A stretch of 64,000 nt of DNA from CBDBJR01 sp965206445 (GCA_965206445.1 CBDBJR010000001.1:372001-436000), one strand, 5' to 3'. Shown: positions 1-10,423, numbered from the stretch's first letter. Notes: a model not told the origin generated them from the letters alone. Numbers and translations: made by a program.

Positions 1-525
1 GCCCCTGCCCCCGCCCCCGCTGCCGGTCAGCCGCCCGCCTCACCCGCCGGTGCCGCGCCGACAGCGCCAACGACACTGCAACCGACCGAGCCGGCCGCCG
101 ACAACGGCATACAGCAGCCGTCTGTGAACAGTGTTTCCGCCGAAGAGCAACAGCAGTATGAAACGGCCTTTGAGCTGCTGAAGCAAAGCCGTTATGAAGA
201 CGCGATCGCCCGGTTTGAGGCGTTGGTGACGGTCTGGCCGGACAGCTCGCTGGCGGATGATGCGTACTACTGGATGTCCGAGGCGCACTACTTTAACCGC
301 AAATTTGAGGCCGCCCTGCAAGGGTTTGGCACCGTGGTAATGGACTACCCGGACAGTTCGCGGGTGCCCGAAGCGTTGTTGAAGATGGGGTATATCAAAT
401 ATGACATTGGCGCCTATCAGGAGGCCGCAGAAATATTTCGAGATATTCTCGCGCGCTTCCCGGGGCACAAAGTGGTCGTGTCGGCGCAAACCCGCCTGCA
501 TCGAATCGAGCAGACGATAGAATAG
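1..525 (+). CDS. cpoB: CpoB/YbgF, Tol-Pal system protein, 3' part
   Basis: The open frame runs in from the left edge, so the N-terminus with signal peptide and coiled coil is missing. About 45 Pro/Ala-rich linker residues lead into three tetratricopeptide-like repeats of the YbgF type, for example EEQQQYETAFELLKQSRYED and DSSLADDAYYWMSEAHYFN. The family is periplasmic, binds TolA and coordinates peptidoglycan synthesis (PBP1B) with outer-membrane constriction at division. Its gene normally ends the tolQRAB-pal-ybgF cluster, which would lie to the left of the window. The stop is at 523-525. An internal ATG/GTG near 124 could be mistaken for the start, but the in-frame linker upstream argues against that. 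Confidence 0.9.
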   Translation, partial: APAPAPAAGQPPASPAGAAPTAPTTLQPTEPAADNGIQQPSVNSVSAEEQQQYETAFELLKQSRYEDAIARFEALVTVWPDSSLADDAYYWMSEAHYFNRKFEAALQGFGTVVMDYPDSSRVPEALLKMGYIKYDIGAYQEAAEIFRDILARFPGHKVVVSAQTRLHRIEQTIE

Positions 526-789
526 CCCGCGTTTGTTCGGCCTGGCCTGCCACCTGAATTGTCGTCTGTACGCAGGCCGGCGGTTTGACACGGGTGCGGC
601 GTATCGGGATAATCGCACGCCCGTCGCCATGGCTGCTCCTCGCGGCAGGGATCATGTTTTCATTGTGCATCGGCGGTGCAATGCCGATGTGGTTGATGCG
701 CAAGTGCCCGCCCGGTTGAGTCTGGGCGCATGAGCGGCAGGCGGCCTGGCCTGCCCGGCTCGAAAATCGACTCCGGCGATTGCGATATT

Positions 790-865
790 GGGGCGTTAGC
801 TCAGCTGGTAGAGCATCTGACTTTTAATCAGGTGGTCACAGGTTCGAACCCTGTACGCCCCACCA
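790..865 (+). tRNA. tRNA-Lys (anticodon TTT)
   Basis: This is a 76-nt cloverleaf with acceptor stem GGGGCGT/ACGCCCC, D arm with AGCTCAG, anticodon loop CTTTTAA (anticodon 823-825), T arm GGTTCGAACC, discriminator A and an encoded CCA at 863-865. It sits about 265 bp after cpoB, a frequent place for a lysine tRNA in gammaproteobacteria. The stretch 526-789 between them shows no gene. Confidence 0.97.
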
Positions 866-961
866 TTTCCCGCCGCCTGCATCCCGCCGTGCCGGCGTCT
901 GACACGGCGGCATCGGCTGACGCGGTGCGCCCGGTTCAGCCGCTGCAACACCAGCCGGGTT

Positions 962-3649
962 TCAGTCTACCGACGGTGCATCCCGTCGCGTGCGTGTGAA
1001 TACGAAGCGGCTGTAGATGTAGCTCAGCCCCAGCAGGCTGAAGCCGAGGCCGAAGAACGACAGCACGCGGTACAGGCCTTGCAGCTCCAGCGTGTCGTAG
1101 AGGAACACCTTGCTCACAACCAGCAGCATCACGGCCAGCGATGCATAGCGAATCGCCTGGTTTTGTTTCAGCACCCCGACCAGCAACAGCCCGATGCCAA
1201 ACAGCAGCCAGACCGCCGAATAGGTATAAATCTCGGTCTCCTGTGCGGCCCGTAAATTCAGGTATTCGCCCTGGAACAGGTGGCGCACGTTCAGGCTGAC
1301 CAGCACGAACAGCAAAACCGGTATCGTACTGCGCAGCAGCCGCGCCCACCGCGCCCAGCCGATATGCTGGAGCTCTCGACTGCTCAGCGCTATCCATGCC
1401 AGCGGCAATCCAAACGTCAGCAGCAGGGTATTCAAGACCGGCCAGCCGTCGATGCGTTGGTTTGTCCATAGCGGATTGTGTAGCAGCAGGTCGAAATACA
1501 AGATGCGCAGCAGGGCCCAGGCGCAGATCGTCGCGCCGCTCCACACGAGCGCGCGGCGGCCAAACCGGCGGCCGGCGAACAGGCAGGCCAGGGAATACAC
1601 CAGCAGCAGATTGGTTGCCACGCCCCGCTCGGTAAAACCGGCCGGTGCGGAGAGTATGGCCGTTGTATCATGAAAAGCGTGGCGGGCGAGAAAATACACC
1701 ATCACCGCGCCCAAACCCGCCGCCGCCGCCTCCAGCGCGCGTACCGGCGCGTCGTCCCGCTGCCGGCGCAGCCAGCCGGCCGCCGCCAGCAGCAAAAGTG
1801 CCGGCACGCCAAGCTGAAACAGCGGCCATTCTGCCAGCGAAATGGGCGCCGACCGGCGCAGCAGGGTGGCGATTGCCTCAATCCCGGTCAGACTGTATGC
1901 GGTGTACTGCAACAGCACGATAAGCTGTGGCAGCAGCAGGCCGGCGAAGATCGCTGCCAGCACGATGCACACCGAACGCAGCGACGCGACCGGCACGCGG
2001 TTGCTCAGCCAGGCCAGCAGCGGCACCTGTACGGCAAACGCAACCGGCAAAAACGCGTATTCAAGCTCGACCAGCAGGGCCAGCGAGCTAAACGCCACCG
2101 CCGCCACCACAAAGACCGTCAGCAGATACGCCTGCTGCGTGCGCTCGATAGCGCGCTTCAACGTCTCGCGGACGGCATAAACCGCCGCCCCGCAGAGTGC
2201 CAGTGCGAGCAGCCCCCAAAACAGCGGAATCCCGTCGAACAGCGCCGCAGTCTGCAATTTGTAATACGCCAGCAGATAGAACCCCAGGCTGACCGCTGCC
2301 GCCAGGCCGGCCCACAGCAGCGGCATTCGGCTGCGCCACAGCAAAAACCAGCCGCTGCCGGCATACAGCACCGCAAACCCGGCCAGCACCAGCGCGAAGG
2401 TGCGCGCACTCTCGGCTTGCCATACCAGCAGCATCACCGCATTGACCGCCATCGACACCCACGGCACGAAGCCGTAGCGCCGCTCATCGAAACCGGCGAG
2501 CACGATACCGCCGGCGGCCAGACAAAAGAACAGCGCCCACTCCAGCAAGCCGAAATCGGCGCGCGCGACCAGCAGGCCCATCAGCAGGATGGCGCCGCCG
2601 AGGCCGGCATAATTGAGCATCGCGCCCAGGCTCAATCGGTTGCCGCCGCCTGCTGCGGGGTGCTGCGGGGAGCCGGCCACGATAGTCGCACTCACCCCCA
2701 GCAGAAACAGCCCGACCCAGATCGCGTCATTCGACACCGAGCGGCTGAATATCCAGAACAGCACCCACAGAAACGCGCCCAGCAGCGCGGGCAGGGAGAG
2801 CAGCCACCAGTTCTGCCGTTTGATCACCGTCATCAGGCCGCCGAAGATGCAAAACAGGTAGATGAACAGCAGCGGCGCCGACGGATTGCTGCTGCCAACC
2901 AGCGCGGGCGTGAGAAACCCCCCCACCAGCCCGAGCAGTGCAATCGGCATCCCGTGGCGCAGAGAAAGCACGACGGCGGCGCCGGTCAGCGCCGCCATGC
3001 CGAGAAAACCGGGCAGCGGCGCAAGCAGGTCGTATAGCCCGACGGACGCAAACAGGCAGACATACAGCACCGCCACGCCGGCGCCGGACAGCGATTGGGC
3101 GATGCGCCGGCCGTTGGCAAAATCCGGTTTGCTGCGCACCCAGTCGGCGGCACCGAGCAGCCCGACCCCAAGGGCGCTGCCGAGCAGGACGCGCGCCAGC
3201 GGGCTCAGCAGTTCGTGTTCGATCGAATACTTGACCAGGAAAAACCCGGCCAGCGCCAGCGCAACCCCGCCCACCCATACCGGCAGCAGTGCACCGAATC
3301 TGCGCTCAAACCCGCCGGTCGACGGCGTATCCGGTGATTCGTTCGGCAATGGCGCAACCGGCGAAGGCGTCACCGGCATCGTCTCGAAATCCGCGGCAGC
3401 GGCGTGTTCAGCCGGCGGTGAGGCAGCCTGCGCTGCCGCCGCCGGCGCCGCTGTCCCGCCCGGGTCGGGTTGCATGCTGTCGGCAGTTTGCGCCGGGGGT
3501 TCCGCCACCGCGGTCAGCGCCTGCACCGCCTGGCGCAGCGCACGCAATTCTTCCTGCTGCCGCTGCAGGCGCACGCAATTCACCCACGGCAGCACCACCA
3601 CCGTCAACGCGAGCAGTGCAAAAAGGGCACCGAGTATCAAGCCGCCCAC
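962..3649 (-). CDS. DUF2339 multi-pass membrane protein
   Basis: This is a very hydrophobic protein of about 895 residues. It has one N-terminal transmembrane helix, a short coiled-coil/Ala-Pro-rich stretch, and then some two dozen predicted transmembrane segments. That architecture and motifs such as FERRFGALLPVWVGGVALAL fit the DUF2339 family of inner-membrane proteins, whose function is unknown. The frame is open to a TTG at 3766, but the extra 39 residues are Arg-rich and unlike the family. The GTG at 3649 puts the first membrane helix at the N-terminus, so I prefer it; the start remains uncertain. It runs convergent to the tRNA-Lys and shares its strand with leuS, from which it is 250 bp away. 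Confidence 0.85.
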   Translation of the reverse strand: MGGLILGALFALLALTVVVLPWVNCVRLQRQQEELRALRQAVQALTAVAEPPAQTADSMQPDPGGTAAPAAAAQAASPPAEHAAAADFETMPVTPSPVAPLPNESPDTPSTGGFERRFGALLPVWVGGVALALAGFFLVKYSIEHELLSPLARVLLGSALGVGLLGAADWVRSKPDFANGRRIAQSLSGAGVAVLYVCLFASVGLYDLLAPLPGFLGMAALTGAAVVLSLRHGMPIALLGLVGGFLTPALVGSSNPSAPLLFIYLFCIFGGLMTVIKRQNWWLLSLPALLGAFLWVLFWIFSRSVSNDAIWVGLFLLGVSATIVAGSPQHPAAGGGNRLSLGAMLNYAGLGGAILLMGLLVARADFGLLEWALFFCLAAGGIVLAGFDERRYGFVPWVSMAVNAVMLLVWQAESARTFALVLAGFAVLYAGSGWFLLWRSRMPLLWAGLAAAVSLGFYLLAYYKLQTAALFDGIPLFWGLLALALCGAAVYAVRETLKRAIERTQQAYLLTVFVVAAVAFSSLALLVELEYAFLPVAFAVQVPLLAWLSNRVPVASLRSVCIVLAAIFAGLLLPQLIVLLQYTAYSLTGIEAIATLLRRSAPISLAEWPLFQLGVPALLLLAAAGWLRRQRDDAPVRALEAAAAGLGAVMVYFLARHAFHDTTAILSAPAGFTERGVATNLLLVYSLACLFAGRRFGRRALVWSGATICAWALLRILYFDLLLHNPLWTNQRIDGWPVLNTLLLTFGLPLAWIALSSRELQHIGWARWARLLRSTIPVLLFVLVSLNVRHLFQGEYLNLRAAQETEIYTYSAVWLLFGIGLLLVGVLKQNQAIRYASLAVMLLVVSKVFLYDTLELQGLYRVLSFFGLGFSLLGLSYIYSRFVFTRTRRDAPSVD

Positions 3650-3899
3650 ATTCGGATTCCGATCAAATCGATTGCCTCTGTTACCCCTGCGGGTTTTGCG
3701 CCACCGCACCGGGGACGGACGAGAGCGAACGCACACCGGGCGGTGGCACCAGAAAAACACCGCCAATGCATGCAGGTGGCAGTTAACCTGAGAATGCCGA
3801 CCTCGTCAACCATGCCGACGGCGCGATACGCCATCAAACGAGGGCGGATATACGCAGCCAATCAAGCAATCAGTTTCAGGAATTTTGCGGCTGCCTGGT

Positions 3900-6368
3900 T
3901 CAAAGCACAAAATTCACCAGCTTGCCGGGCACGACAATCGCCTTGCGGATAGCCCGGCCGCGGATAAACTGCGCTATCCGCTCGTCTGATTTGGCCGCCT
4001 GTTCGACCGCATCCCGGTCGCTGTCGGTCGGGACAACCACCTCGCCGCGCAGCTTGCCGTTGATTTGCACGGCGATCTTCACCCTGTCGGTGACCAGTGC
4101 CGCGGCGTCCAGCTGCGGCCAGCCGGCGTCGCTGACGTCGCCGGGCTGCTCGATGGTTTTCCACAGCACATGGGCGATATGCGGCGCGATCGGGGCCAGC
4201 ACCTGATTCAACACGACCAGGCTCTCGCGCATCACCAGCGCGGTTTGCTCGTCCTCGCTGACGGTGTATTTGTCCAGCGTATTCAACAGCTCCATGCAGC
4301 CGGCGATGACCGTGTTGTAGTGCTTTTTCGCATAGTCACGGTCGGCCCGGCGCACTAAATTATGGGTATGCCGCCGCATATCCCGCGCGTCTGTCTGCGT
4401 GACGGCGCTGCGCCAGTCGGGCTGCTGCAATCGGTGTCTGACGGCGTTCACCCGGGCCGCATGGCGCTGCACCAGGCCCCACCAGCGGCGCAAAAACCGG
4501 TTGGCGCCGGCGACCGCGTCGTCGTTCCACTCCAGCGCCTGCTCCGGCGGCGCCGCAAACAGCACAAACAATCTGACCGTATCGGCGCCGTAGCGGTCGA
4601 TCATCGACTGCGGGTCAACGGTGTTGCCTTTCGACTTGGACATTTTACTGCCGTCTTTCAACACCATCCCCTGGGTCAATAAATTGGTGAACGGCTCGTC
4701 GCAGTCCACCAGCCCGATATCGCGCAGCAGCTTGTTAAAAAACCGCGCGTACAGCAAATGCAGCACCGCGTGCTCGATGCCGCCGATATACTGATCCACC
4801 GGCATCCAGTAATTCACCCGCTGATCCAGCATCGCGTCACTGCCGGGGCAGCAGTAGCGGTGGAAATACCACGACGATTCGACGAAGGTGTCGAACGTGT
4901 CCGTCTCGCGCGTGGCCGGGCGATCCGACCCCGGCAGCGTGGTGCGGTAAAAATCCGCATCCTGTCGGATAGGGGACTGCACACCGCAGAACTCGACCTC
5001 TTCGGGCAGCCGCACCGGCAAATCCGCATCGGCGACCGCCACCGCGCTGCCGTCTTCGGCGTAGACCACCGGAATCGGGCAGCCCCAGTAGCGCTGTCTG
5101 GAAACCCCCCAGTCGCGCAAGCGATAATTGACCTTGCGCCGGCCGATGCCGCCGGCCTCGAGATGATCGGCGATAGCGGCAAACGCCTGCTCGAAGTTCA
5201 AGCCGTCAAACTCGCCGGAATTGATCAGGACGCCGTCTTTGGTCGTCAGTGCGGCGGTGTCAAAATCATGCGCCCCGCCCTGCGCCGGGGCGATTACCGG
5301 CCTGATCTCGATAGCGTGTTGTCTGGCAAACTCCCAGTCACGCTGATCGTGCGCCGGCACCGCCATGACCGCGCCCGTGCCGTACCCCATGAGGACGAAA
5401 TTGGCCGCCCAGATGGCGATCGATTCGCCGCTGATCGGATGGCGTGCCGTGAGGCCCAGCGGCTGGCCGTGTTTGGGCATGTTTTCCAGCGCCGCTTCGG
5501 TGGTTTTGACCTGCTTGCACTGCTCGATAAACGCTTGCAGTTGCCGGTTATGCTGCGCGGCGTCAAGTGCCAGCGGGTGCTCGGCGGCCACGAAGATCGC
5601 GGTAATCCCCATCAGCGTATCGGGGCGCGTGGTATACACGCCCAGCGGCGGGTGCCCGGCGACGGCGAACTCGAACTCGACCCCTTCCGAGCGCCCGATC
5701 CAGTTGCGCTGCATGGTTTTGACCGCCTCCGGCCAGCCGTCCAGGCGGTCGATTTCATGCAGCAATTCTTCGGCGTAAGCGGTGATGCGGATAAACCATT
5801 GCGAAATTTCCCGTCGTTCGACCGGCGCGCCGGAGCGCCAGCCGCGGCCGTTTTCCACCTGCTCGTTCGCCAGCACCGTCTGCTCGACCGGGTCCCAGTT
5901 GACCACCGCCATTTTTTTGTACGCCAGCCCGCGCTCCAGCAGCCGGGTAAAAAACCACTGCTCCCAGCGATAATATTCCACTTTGCAGGTCGCCAGCTCG
6001 CGGCTCCAGTCATAGGCAAACCCGAGCCGTTTGAGCTGGTTTTTCATGTAGGCGATGTTCTCGTCAGTCCATTTGGCCGGCGGCATCTGGTGTTGAATCG
6101 CGGCGTTTTCCGCCGGCAGTCCAAACGCATCCCAGCCCATCGGCTGCAAGACGTTTTTGCCCAGCATGCGCTGGTAGCGGCTGATCGCATCGCCGATGGT
6201 ATAGTTGCGCACGTGCCCCATGTGCAGCTGGCCGGACGGATAGGGCAGCATGGAAAGGCAGTAGAACTTCTCCCGGGTCGGGTCCTCGGTCACCACGAAG
6301 CTGTGGTTGGTCTGCCAATAGGATTGCACCTCGGGTTCGAGCTCGGCGGGATTGTATGGATGCATCAT
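3900..6368 (-). CDS. leuS: Leucyl-tRNA synthetase
   Basis: LeuRS (822 residues) charges tRNA-Leu in the cytoplasm. The class I HIGH motif is seen as HMGH at residues 49-52 within LPYPSGQLHMGHVRNYTIGD. The CP1 editing domain follows, then the KMSKS loop (SKMSKSKGNTV), the anticodon-binding domain and a C-terminal domain ending GKLVNFVL. The cysteines that bind zinc in the E. coli enzyme are absent: the WCP and CCWRC positions read WDP and RGWRS. Two adjacent ATG codons (6368 and 6365) can serve as start. The gene is divergent from dnaG, with 151 bp between the starts. No lptE or holA follows; a DUF2339 gene does instead. Confidence 0.97.
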   Translation of the reverse strand: MMHPYNPAELEPEVQSYWQTNHSFVVTEDPTREKFYCLSMLPYPSGQLHMGHVRNYTIGDAISRYQRMLGKNVLQPMGWDAFGLPAENAAIQHQMPPAKWTDENIAYMKNQLKRLGFAYDWSRELATCKVEYYRWEQWFFTRLLERGLAYKKMAVVNWDPVEQTVLANEQVENGRGWRSGAPVERREISQWFIRITAYAEELLHEIDRLDGWPEAVKTMQRNWIGRSEGVEFEFAVAGHPPLGVYTTRPDTLMGITAIFVAAEHPLALDAAQHNRQLQAFIEQCKQVKTTEAALENMPKHGQPLGLTARHPISGESIAIWAANFVLMGYGTGAVMAVPAHDQRDWEFARQHAIEIRPVIAPAQGGAHDFDTAALTTKDGVLINSGEFDGLNFEQAFAAIADHLEAGGIGRRKVNYRLRDWGVSRQRYWGCPIPVVYAEDGSAVAVADADLPVRLPEEVEFCGVQSPIRQDADFYRTTLPGSDRPATRETDTFDTFVESSWYFHRYCCPGSDAMLDQRVNYWMPVDQYIGGIEHAVLHLLYARFFNKLLRDIGLVDCDEPFTNLLTQGMVLKDGSKMSKSKGNTVDPQSMIDRYGADTVRLFVLFAAPPEQALEWNDDAVAGANRFLRRWWGLVQRHAARVNAVRHRLQQPDWRSAVTQTDARDMRRHTHNLVRRADRDYAKKHYNTVIAGCMELLNTLDKYTVSEDEQTALVMRESLVVLNQVLAPIAPHIAHVLWKTIEQPGDVSDAGWPQLDAAALVTDRVKIAVQINGKLRGEVVVPTDSDRDAVEQAAKSDERIAQFIRGRAIRKAIVVPGKLVNFVL

Positions 6369-6519
6369 GGGTGCCCGGCTGTTGGGAAAAAGCGAAAAAC
6401 CAAGGCCGCGATTCTATCCCAAACCGGCGCCGGGCGATATTCCGGCGTCGGCATCCCCGGCCCGGCCGAGCGGGTGCCGCCGGCAAAACGCGGTGGCCGG
6501 TTTGCAGTAAAATGCCGCT

Positions 6520-8277
6520 ATGGCGGGCCTTATCCCCAACGAATTTATTGATCGACTGATCGCCAGAATCGACATCGTCGAGGTCATCGATCGGCGCGTG
6601 CCGCTGACCCGAAAAGGCAAGGAATACCAGGCCTGCTGCCCGTTCCATGATGAGAAGACGCCGTCTTTCACCGTCAGCCCGAGCAAGCAGTTTTACCATT
6701 GCTTTGGCTGCGGTGCGCACGGCACGGCGATTGGATTTTTGATCAACTACGCCAATCTCAGCCTGGTCGAGGCGGTGCAGGAGCTGGCCAGCAGTGTCGG
6801 CATGGTGGTGCCCACGGGCGGCAGCGCGACGCGCGACGCGCGGGCGGCGTCCGAGTCGCCCGATCAATTGTTCCGGCTGCTGGAGCGGGCCAGCCGCTGG
6901 TTTCAGCAGCAGTTGGGCGCGCAGCCGCAAGCGCAGGCGTATTTGCAGCAGCGCGGCTTGAACCGGCAAATGGTGACCGATTTTGCGATTGGCTATGCGC
7001 CGGATAGTCGGTCGAGGCTGCTCGACGCGCTCGGCGAGTCCAACGCGTTGCGCACCCAGCTGATGCAGGTCGGACTGGTGAGCCAATCGGATGGGCAGGG
7101 CCGGTTTTACGATCGGTTTCGCCACCGCATCATATTTCCGATTGCCGACCACCGGGGGCGCGTGGTCGCGTTCGGCGGGCGTGCATTGGCGGACGATGCG
7201 AGCGCCAAGTATCTGAATTCACCGGCAACCGCGTTATTCCACAAAGGCGCGGAGTTGTACGGGCTGCACCGTGCGCGGCGCGCTATCGGCCAGCATCAGC
7301 GCGCGGTCGTCGTCGAGGGCTACATGGACGTGGTGAGCCTGGCGCAGTTTGGCGTCGATAATGCCGTGGCGACGCTGGGTACGGCGACGACGCGCGCCCA
7401 CTTGCAGCGGCTGTTCCGGCTGGCGCCGGAGGTGGTGTTTTGCTTCGATGGCGACCGGGCCGGCAGAGACGCCGCCTGGAAAGCCATGCAGGTGGCGCTG
7501 CCCGAACTGCGGGACGGCCGGCAAATCCGGTTTTTGTTTCTGCCGGAAGGGCAGGACCCGGACACCGTGGTGCGCAGCGAGGGCGATACGGCGTTCAACC
7601 GGCGCGTCGATGCGGCGCAGCCGTTGGACCGGTTTCTGTTTGCCGGCCTGACCCGCCAGGTTGACCTCACCAGCCTGCAAGGCAGGGCGCGGCTGGTCAG
7701 TCTGGCCGGGCCGCTGTTGGCGGCGCTGCCGTCCGGTGCGCTGCGGCAGGTGATGCTGGACGAACTGTCCAGCTTGAGCGGGCTGAACACGCAGCAGCTC
7801 GACGGCCAGCCGGTACCGCCATCGAATCGATCACGACCGTCGCCAACCGACCGTCTATCGGCCCCGGACCGGCTTTCCAGTCTGGCGATGGCGATCAGTC
7901 TGCTGCTGCAGCATCCCGAACTGGCGGACAGTCTGTCGGCGCCGGCCGACGTCGACGGCTTGACGTTGAAAGGCGCCGATGTGCTGCGCCGATTGCTGCG
8001 CATGATTCGCGCCAACCCGGCGCAGACGACCGCCGGATTACTCGAGTCCTTTCGCACTGAGTCAGTGCACGGCTGGCTGGAAAAGCTGGCCGGGCGCCCC
8101 AATATGATCGACGCTACGCAGTTGGCGTCCTTTTTTGCCGATACGGTTAACCGACTGCTGGCGCAGCAAGCCGAACAGCGGCGGCTGGTGTTGTTGGAAA
8201 AATCCCGTACCGCCGCATTGAACGACGCGGAAAAGCGGGAGCTGGTCGCGCTGTTTGACCGCCGTCAGCAGCAATAA
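6520..8277 (+). CDS. dnaG: DNA primase
   Basis: This 585-residue primase makes RNA primers at the replication fork and works with DnaB. The N-terminal CHC2 zinc ribbon has ligands C40, H43, C61 and C64. The catalytic core carries a TOPRIM fold (VVVEGYMDVVSL and the FDGDRAGRD acidic motif). The less conserved C-terminal region would be the DnaB-binding part. The start MAGLIPNEFID matches the family. A TAAAAT hexamer at 6508-6513 lies seven bases before the ATG and no Shine-Dalgarno is seen, so a nearly leaderless transcript is possible. rpoD follows 219 bp downstream, as in the classical macromolecular-synthesis arrangement, but rpsU is not upstream. Confidence 0.97.
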   Translation: MAGLIPNEFIDRLIARIDIVEVIDRRVPLTRKGKEYQACCPFHDEKTPSFTVSPSKQFYHCFGCGAHGTAIGFLINYANLSLVEAVQELASSVGMVVPTGGSATRDARAASESPDQLFRLLERASRWFQQQLGAQPQAQAYLQQRGLNRQMVTDFAIGYAPDSRSRLLDALGESNALRTQLMQVGLVSQSDGQGRFYDRFRHRIIFPIADHRGRVVAFGGRALADDASAKYLNSPATALFHKGAELYGLHRARRAIGQHQRAVVVEGYMDVVSLAQFGVDNAVATLGTATTRAHLQRLFRLAPEVVFCFDGDRAGRDAAWKAMQVALPELRDGRQIRFLFLPEGQDPDTVVRSEGDTAFNRRVDAAQPLDRFLFAGLTRQVDLTSLQGRARLVSLAGPLLAALPSGALRQVMLDELSSLSGLNTQQLDGQPVPPSNRSRPSPTDRLSAPDRLSSLAMAISLLLQHPELADSLSAPADVDGLTLKGADVLRRLLRMIRANPAQTTAGLLESFRTESVHGWLEKLAGRPNMIDATQLASFFADTVNRLLAQQAEQRRLVLLEKSRTAALNDAEKRELVALFDRRQQQ

Positions 8278-8297
8278 TGCGGTCGGGCGGCGGATGT

Positions 8298-8326
8298 TTT
8301 CACCGATAGCGAATTTATGGCATAAT
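8298..8326 (+). promoter_or_regulatory. Candidate rpoD promoter
   Basis: An extended -10 element, TGG followed by CATAAT (8321-8326), is preceded after a 17-bp spacer by TTTCAC (8298-8303), a weak -35 match. It lies in the dnaG-rpoD gap, about 170 bp before the chosen rpoD start. This is a consensus match only. Confidence 0.4.
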
Positions 8327-8496
8327 CCGCGGTTGGTTTTTCCATATTGGCGGATATGCGGCGGCGATACGGCGCTCGGCCTGCGGTTTCAGGTTGACCG
8401 CGCTGCCTTATGGCGTTGGTTTGGCCGTGCGGGAGGCGTATCAATCGACTGCCGCGCTACCCCGCTTATCAGGGCGGTTCTCAATTACGCGACGAT

Positions 8497-10389
8497 ATGA
8501 GCAAAAAAGTGAAAGACACCAAAGAACAGAGCAGCAAATCGGCTGCGGATGACCCCGCGAGTGTGTCGCCGGAGGGGCAGCCCGGGGCGTCAAACCAAAA
8601 GCAATCGGATCTGAAAAGCCTGGTGCTCAAGGGCAAGGCGCAGGGTTTTTTGACCTACGCCGAAATTAACGACCATCTGCCGGAAAACATGCATGACACC
8701 GACCAGATCGAGGTCGTGGTCAACATGATCAACGACATGGGCATCGAGGTGGTCGACAAGGTGCCCGACGGCGATAATCTGATCCTGAAGCGGGACAATC
8801 CGGAGGATGAGGAGGTCGCCGAAGAAGTGGGGGCGGCGCTGAAGACCGTCGTGGAAAGCGAGTTTGGACGCACCACCGACCCGGTGCGGATGTATATGCG
8901 GGAGATGGGGATTGTCGGGCTGCTGACCAGGGAAGATGAAATTGCACTGGCCAAGCGGATTGAAGCCGGTAATCGTCAGATTGCCCAGGCGGTGGTACTG
9001 ACCCCGGCTGCGATTCGGGTCCTGCTCGAGATGATCGAGCGGATTCAGGCGGGCGAAATGAAGTTGTCCGATCTCGTGGTTGATTTTATGGCCCTGGATG
9101 CGCTGGATGATGAAACCGTCGCCGTGCCGGGTGCGCCCGGCCAGAATGCGGCCGATGAAGAAGACGCGCCCAAAGGGCCGGATTACAAAGACGCGATGGT
9201 GCGCTTTAAGCGCATTCGCCGAGTCTGGAATTCGCACCTGAAAGCGGCGGAAAAACACGGCGTCGGCAGCAAGCGGGCGACCAACAATCGCCACAAGCTG
9301 GGCAATGAGTTGTTGCAGATCAAATTTGTGCCGGCGAAATTCGAGCTGCTGGCGGTCACGCTGCGCCGGACAATGGACGAGGTGCGCAAGGCGGAACGTA
9401 AAATCGGCAAGCGGTGTGTGGTCGATTGCAAGGTGGCGAAAAAGCAGTTTCTCGAATGCTTTTCCGGCCACGAAACCGATCTGCAATGGTTCGATAATCT
9501 GCTGGCCGTCTGCCCGGAGCAGGCCGCCAAACTGCGGCGGCACGCCGGCGCGATTAAGCAAATCCAGCGGCAGTTGATCAAGTATGAGCAGGCATCGGGG
9601 CTGGAAATGGCCGAGCTCAAAGCCTTGAGCCGCAAGGCGTCGATTGGCGAGTCCAAAGTGCGCCGGGCGAAGAAGGAGATGATCGAGGCCAATCTGCGGC
9701 TGGTGATCTCGATTGCAAAGAAATATACCAACCGCGGATTGCAGTTTCTGGATTTGATTCAGGAGGGCAATATCGGGCTGATGAAGGCCGTGGACAAGTT
9801 TGAATATCGCCGCGGGTATAAATTTTCGACCTATGCAACCTGGTGGATTCGCCAGGCGATTACCCGCTCGATCGCCGACCAGGCGCGCACTATCCGCATC
9901 CCGGTGCACATGATCGAGACCATCAACAAGCTCAATCGGGTATCGCGCCAGTTTTTGCAGGAAAAAGGCCGCGAAGCGCTGCCCGAAGAGCTGGCGGAAA
10001 AGATGGAACTGTCCGAAGACAAAGTCCGCAAGGTATTGAAAATTGCCAAAGAGCCGATTTCAATGGAAACCCCGGTGGGTGACGATGACGATTCCCACCT
10101 GGCCGATTTTATTGAGGACAAAAACACCAAGGCACCGATCGACGTCGCCACCAGTTCGGGCTTGAAAAACGCGACCCATTCGATACTCGAGCTGCTGACC
10201 GAGCGGGAAGCCAAGGTGCTGCAAATGCGGTTTGGTATCGGCATGACGACCGACCATACGCTCGAGGAGGTCGGCAAACAATTCGATGTCACGCGCGAGC
10301 GGATTCGCCAGATCGAGGCCAAAGCGCTGCGCAAACTGCGCCACCCCAGCCGCTCCGAACACCTGCGCAGTTTTCTGGAAAATACGTAG
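8497..10389 (+). CDS. rpoD: Primary sigma factor RpoD (sigma-70)
   Basis: This is the housekeeping sigma factor, 630 residues from the chosen start MSKKVKDTKEQ. It shows region 1.1, region 1.2 (DPVRMYMREMG), a long non-conserved region, core region 2 with the -10 recognition and melting segment (FSTYATWWIRQAITRSIADQ), region 3, and region 4 with a helix-turn-helix near the C-terminus (VTRERIRQIEAKALRKLR). The frame stays open to an ATG at 8410, but the added 29 residues are unlike any sigma-70 N-terminus. The gene lies downstream of dnaG, and a tRNA follows after a strong hairpin. Confidence 0.97.
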   Translation: MSKKVKDTKEQSSKSAADDPASVSPEGQPGASNQKQSDLKSLVLKGKAQGFLTYAEINDHLPENMHDTDQIEVVVNMINDMGIEVVDKVPDGDNLILKRDNPEDEEVAEEVGAALKTVVESEFGRTTDPVRMYMREMGIVGLLTREDEIALAKRIEAGNRQIAQAVVLTPAAIRVLLEMIERIQAGEMKLSDLVVDFMALDALDDETVAVPGAPGQNAADEEDAPKGPDYKDAMVRFKRIRRVWNSHLKAAEKHGVGSKRATNNRHKLGNELLQIKFVPAKFELLAVTLRRTMDEVRKAERKIGKRCVVDCKVAKKQFLECFSGHETDLQWFDNLLAVCPEQAAKLRRHAGAIKQIQRQLIKYEQASGLEMAELKALSRKASIGESKVRRAKKEMIEANLRLVISIAKKYTNRGLQFLDLIQEGNIGLMKAVDKFEYRRGYKFSTYATWWIRQAITRSIADQARTIRIPVHMIETINKLNRVSRQFLQEKGREALPEELAEKMELSEDKVRKVLKIAKEPISMETPVGDDDDSHLADFIEDKNTKAPIDVATSSGLKNATHSILELLTEREAKVLQMRFGIGMTTDHTLEEVGKQFDVTRERIRQIEAKALRKLRHPSRSEHLRSFLENT

Positions 10390-10423
10390 CCGGACACTAC
10401 TCGTGATACCGGTGCAACAAGCT

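Noticed and set aside
1670..3037. 455-codon Gln/Arg-rich plus-strand frame
   Set aside because: Antisense shadow of the DUF2339 membrane protein.
4758..6551. 597-codon plus-strand frame opposite leuS
   Set aside because: It is antisense to a clear leucyl-tRNA synthetase, has His/Arg/Gln-rich shadow composition and extends into the dnaG start. Typical of G+C-rich DNA.
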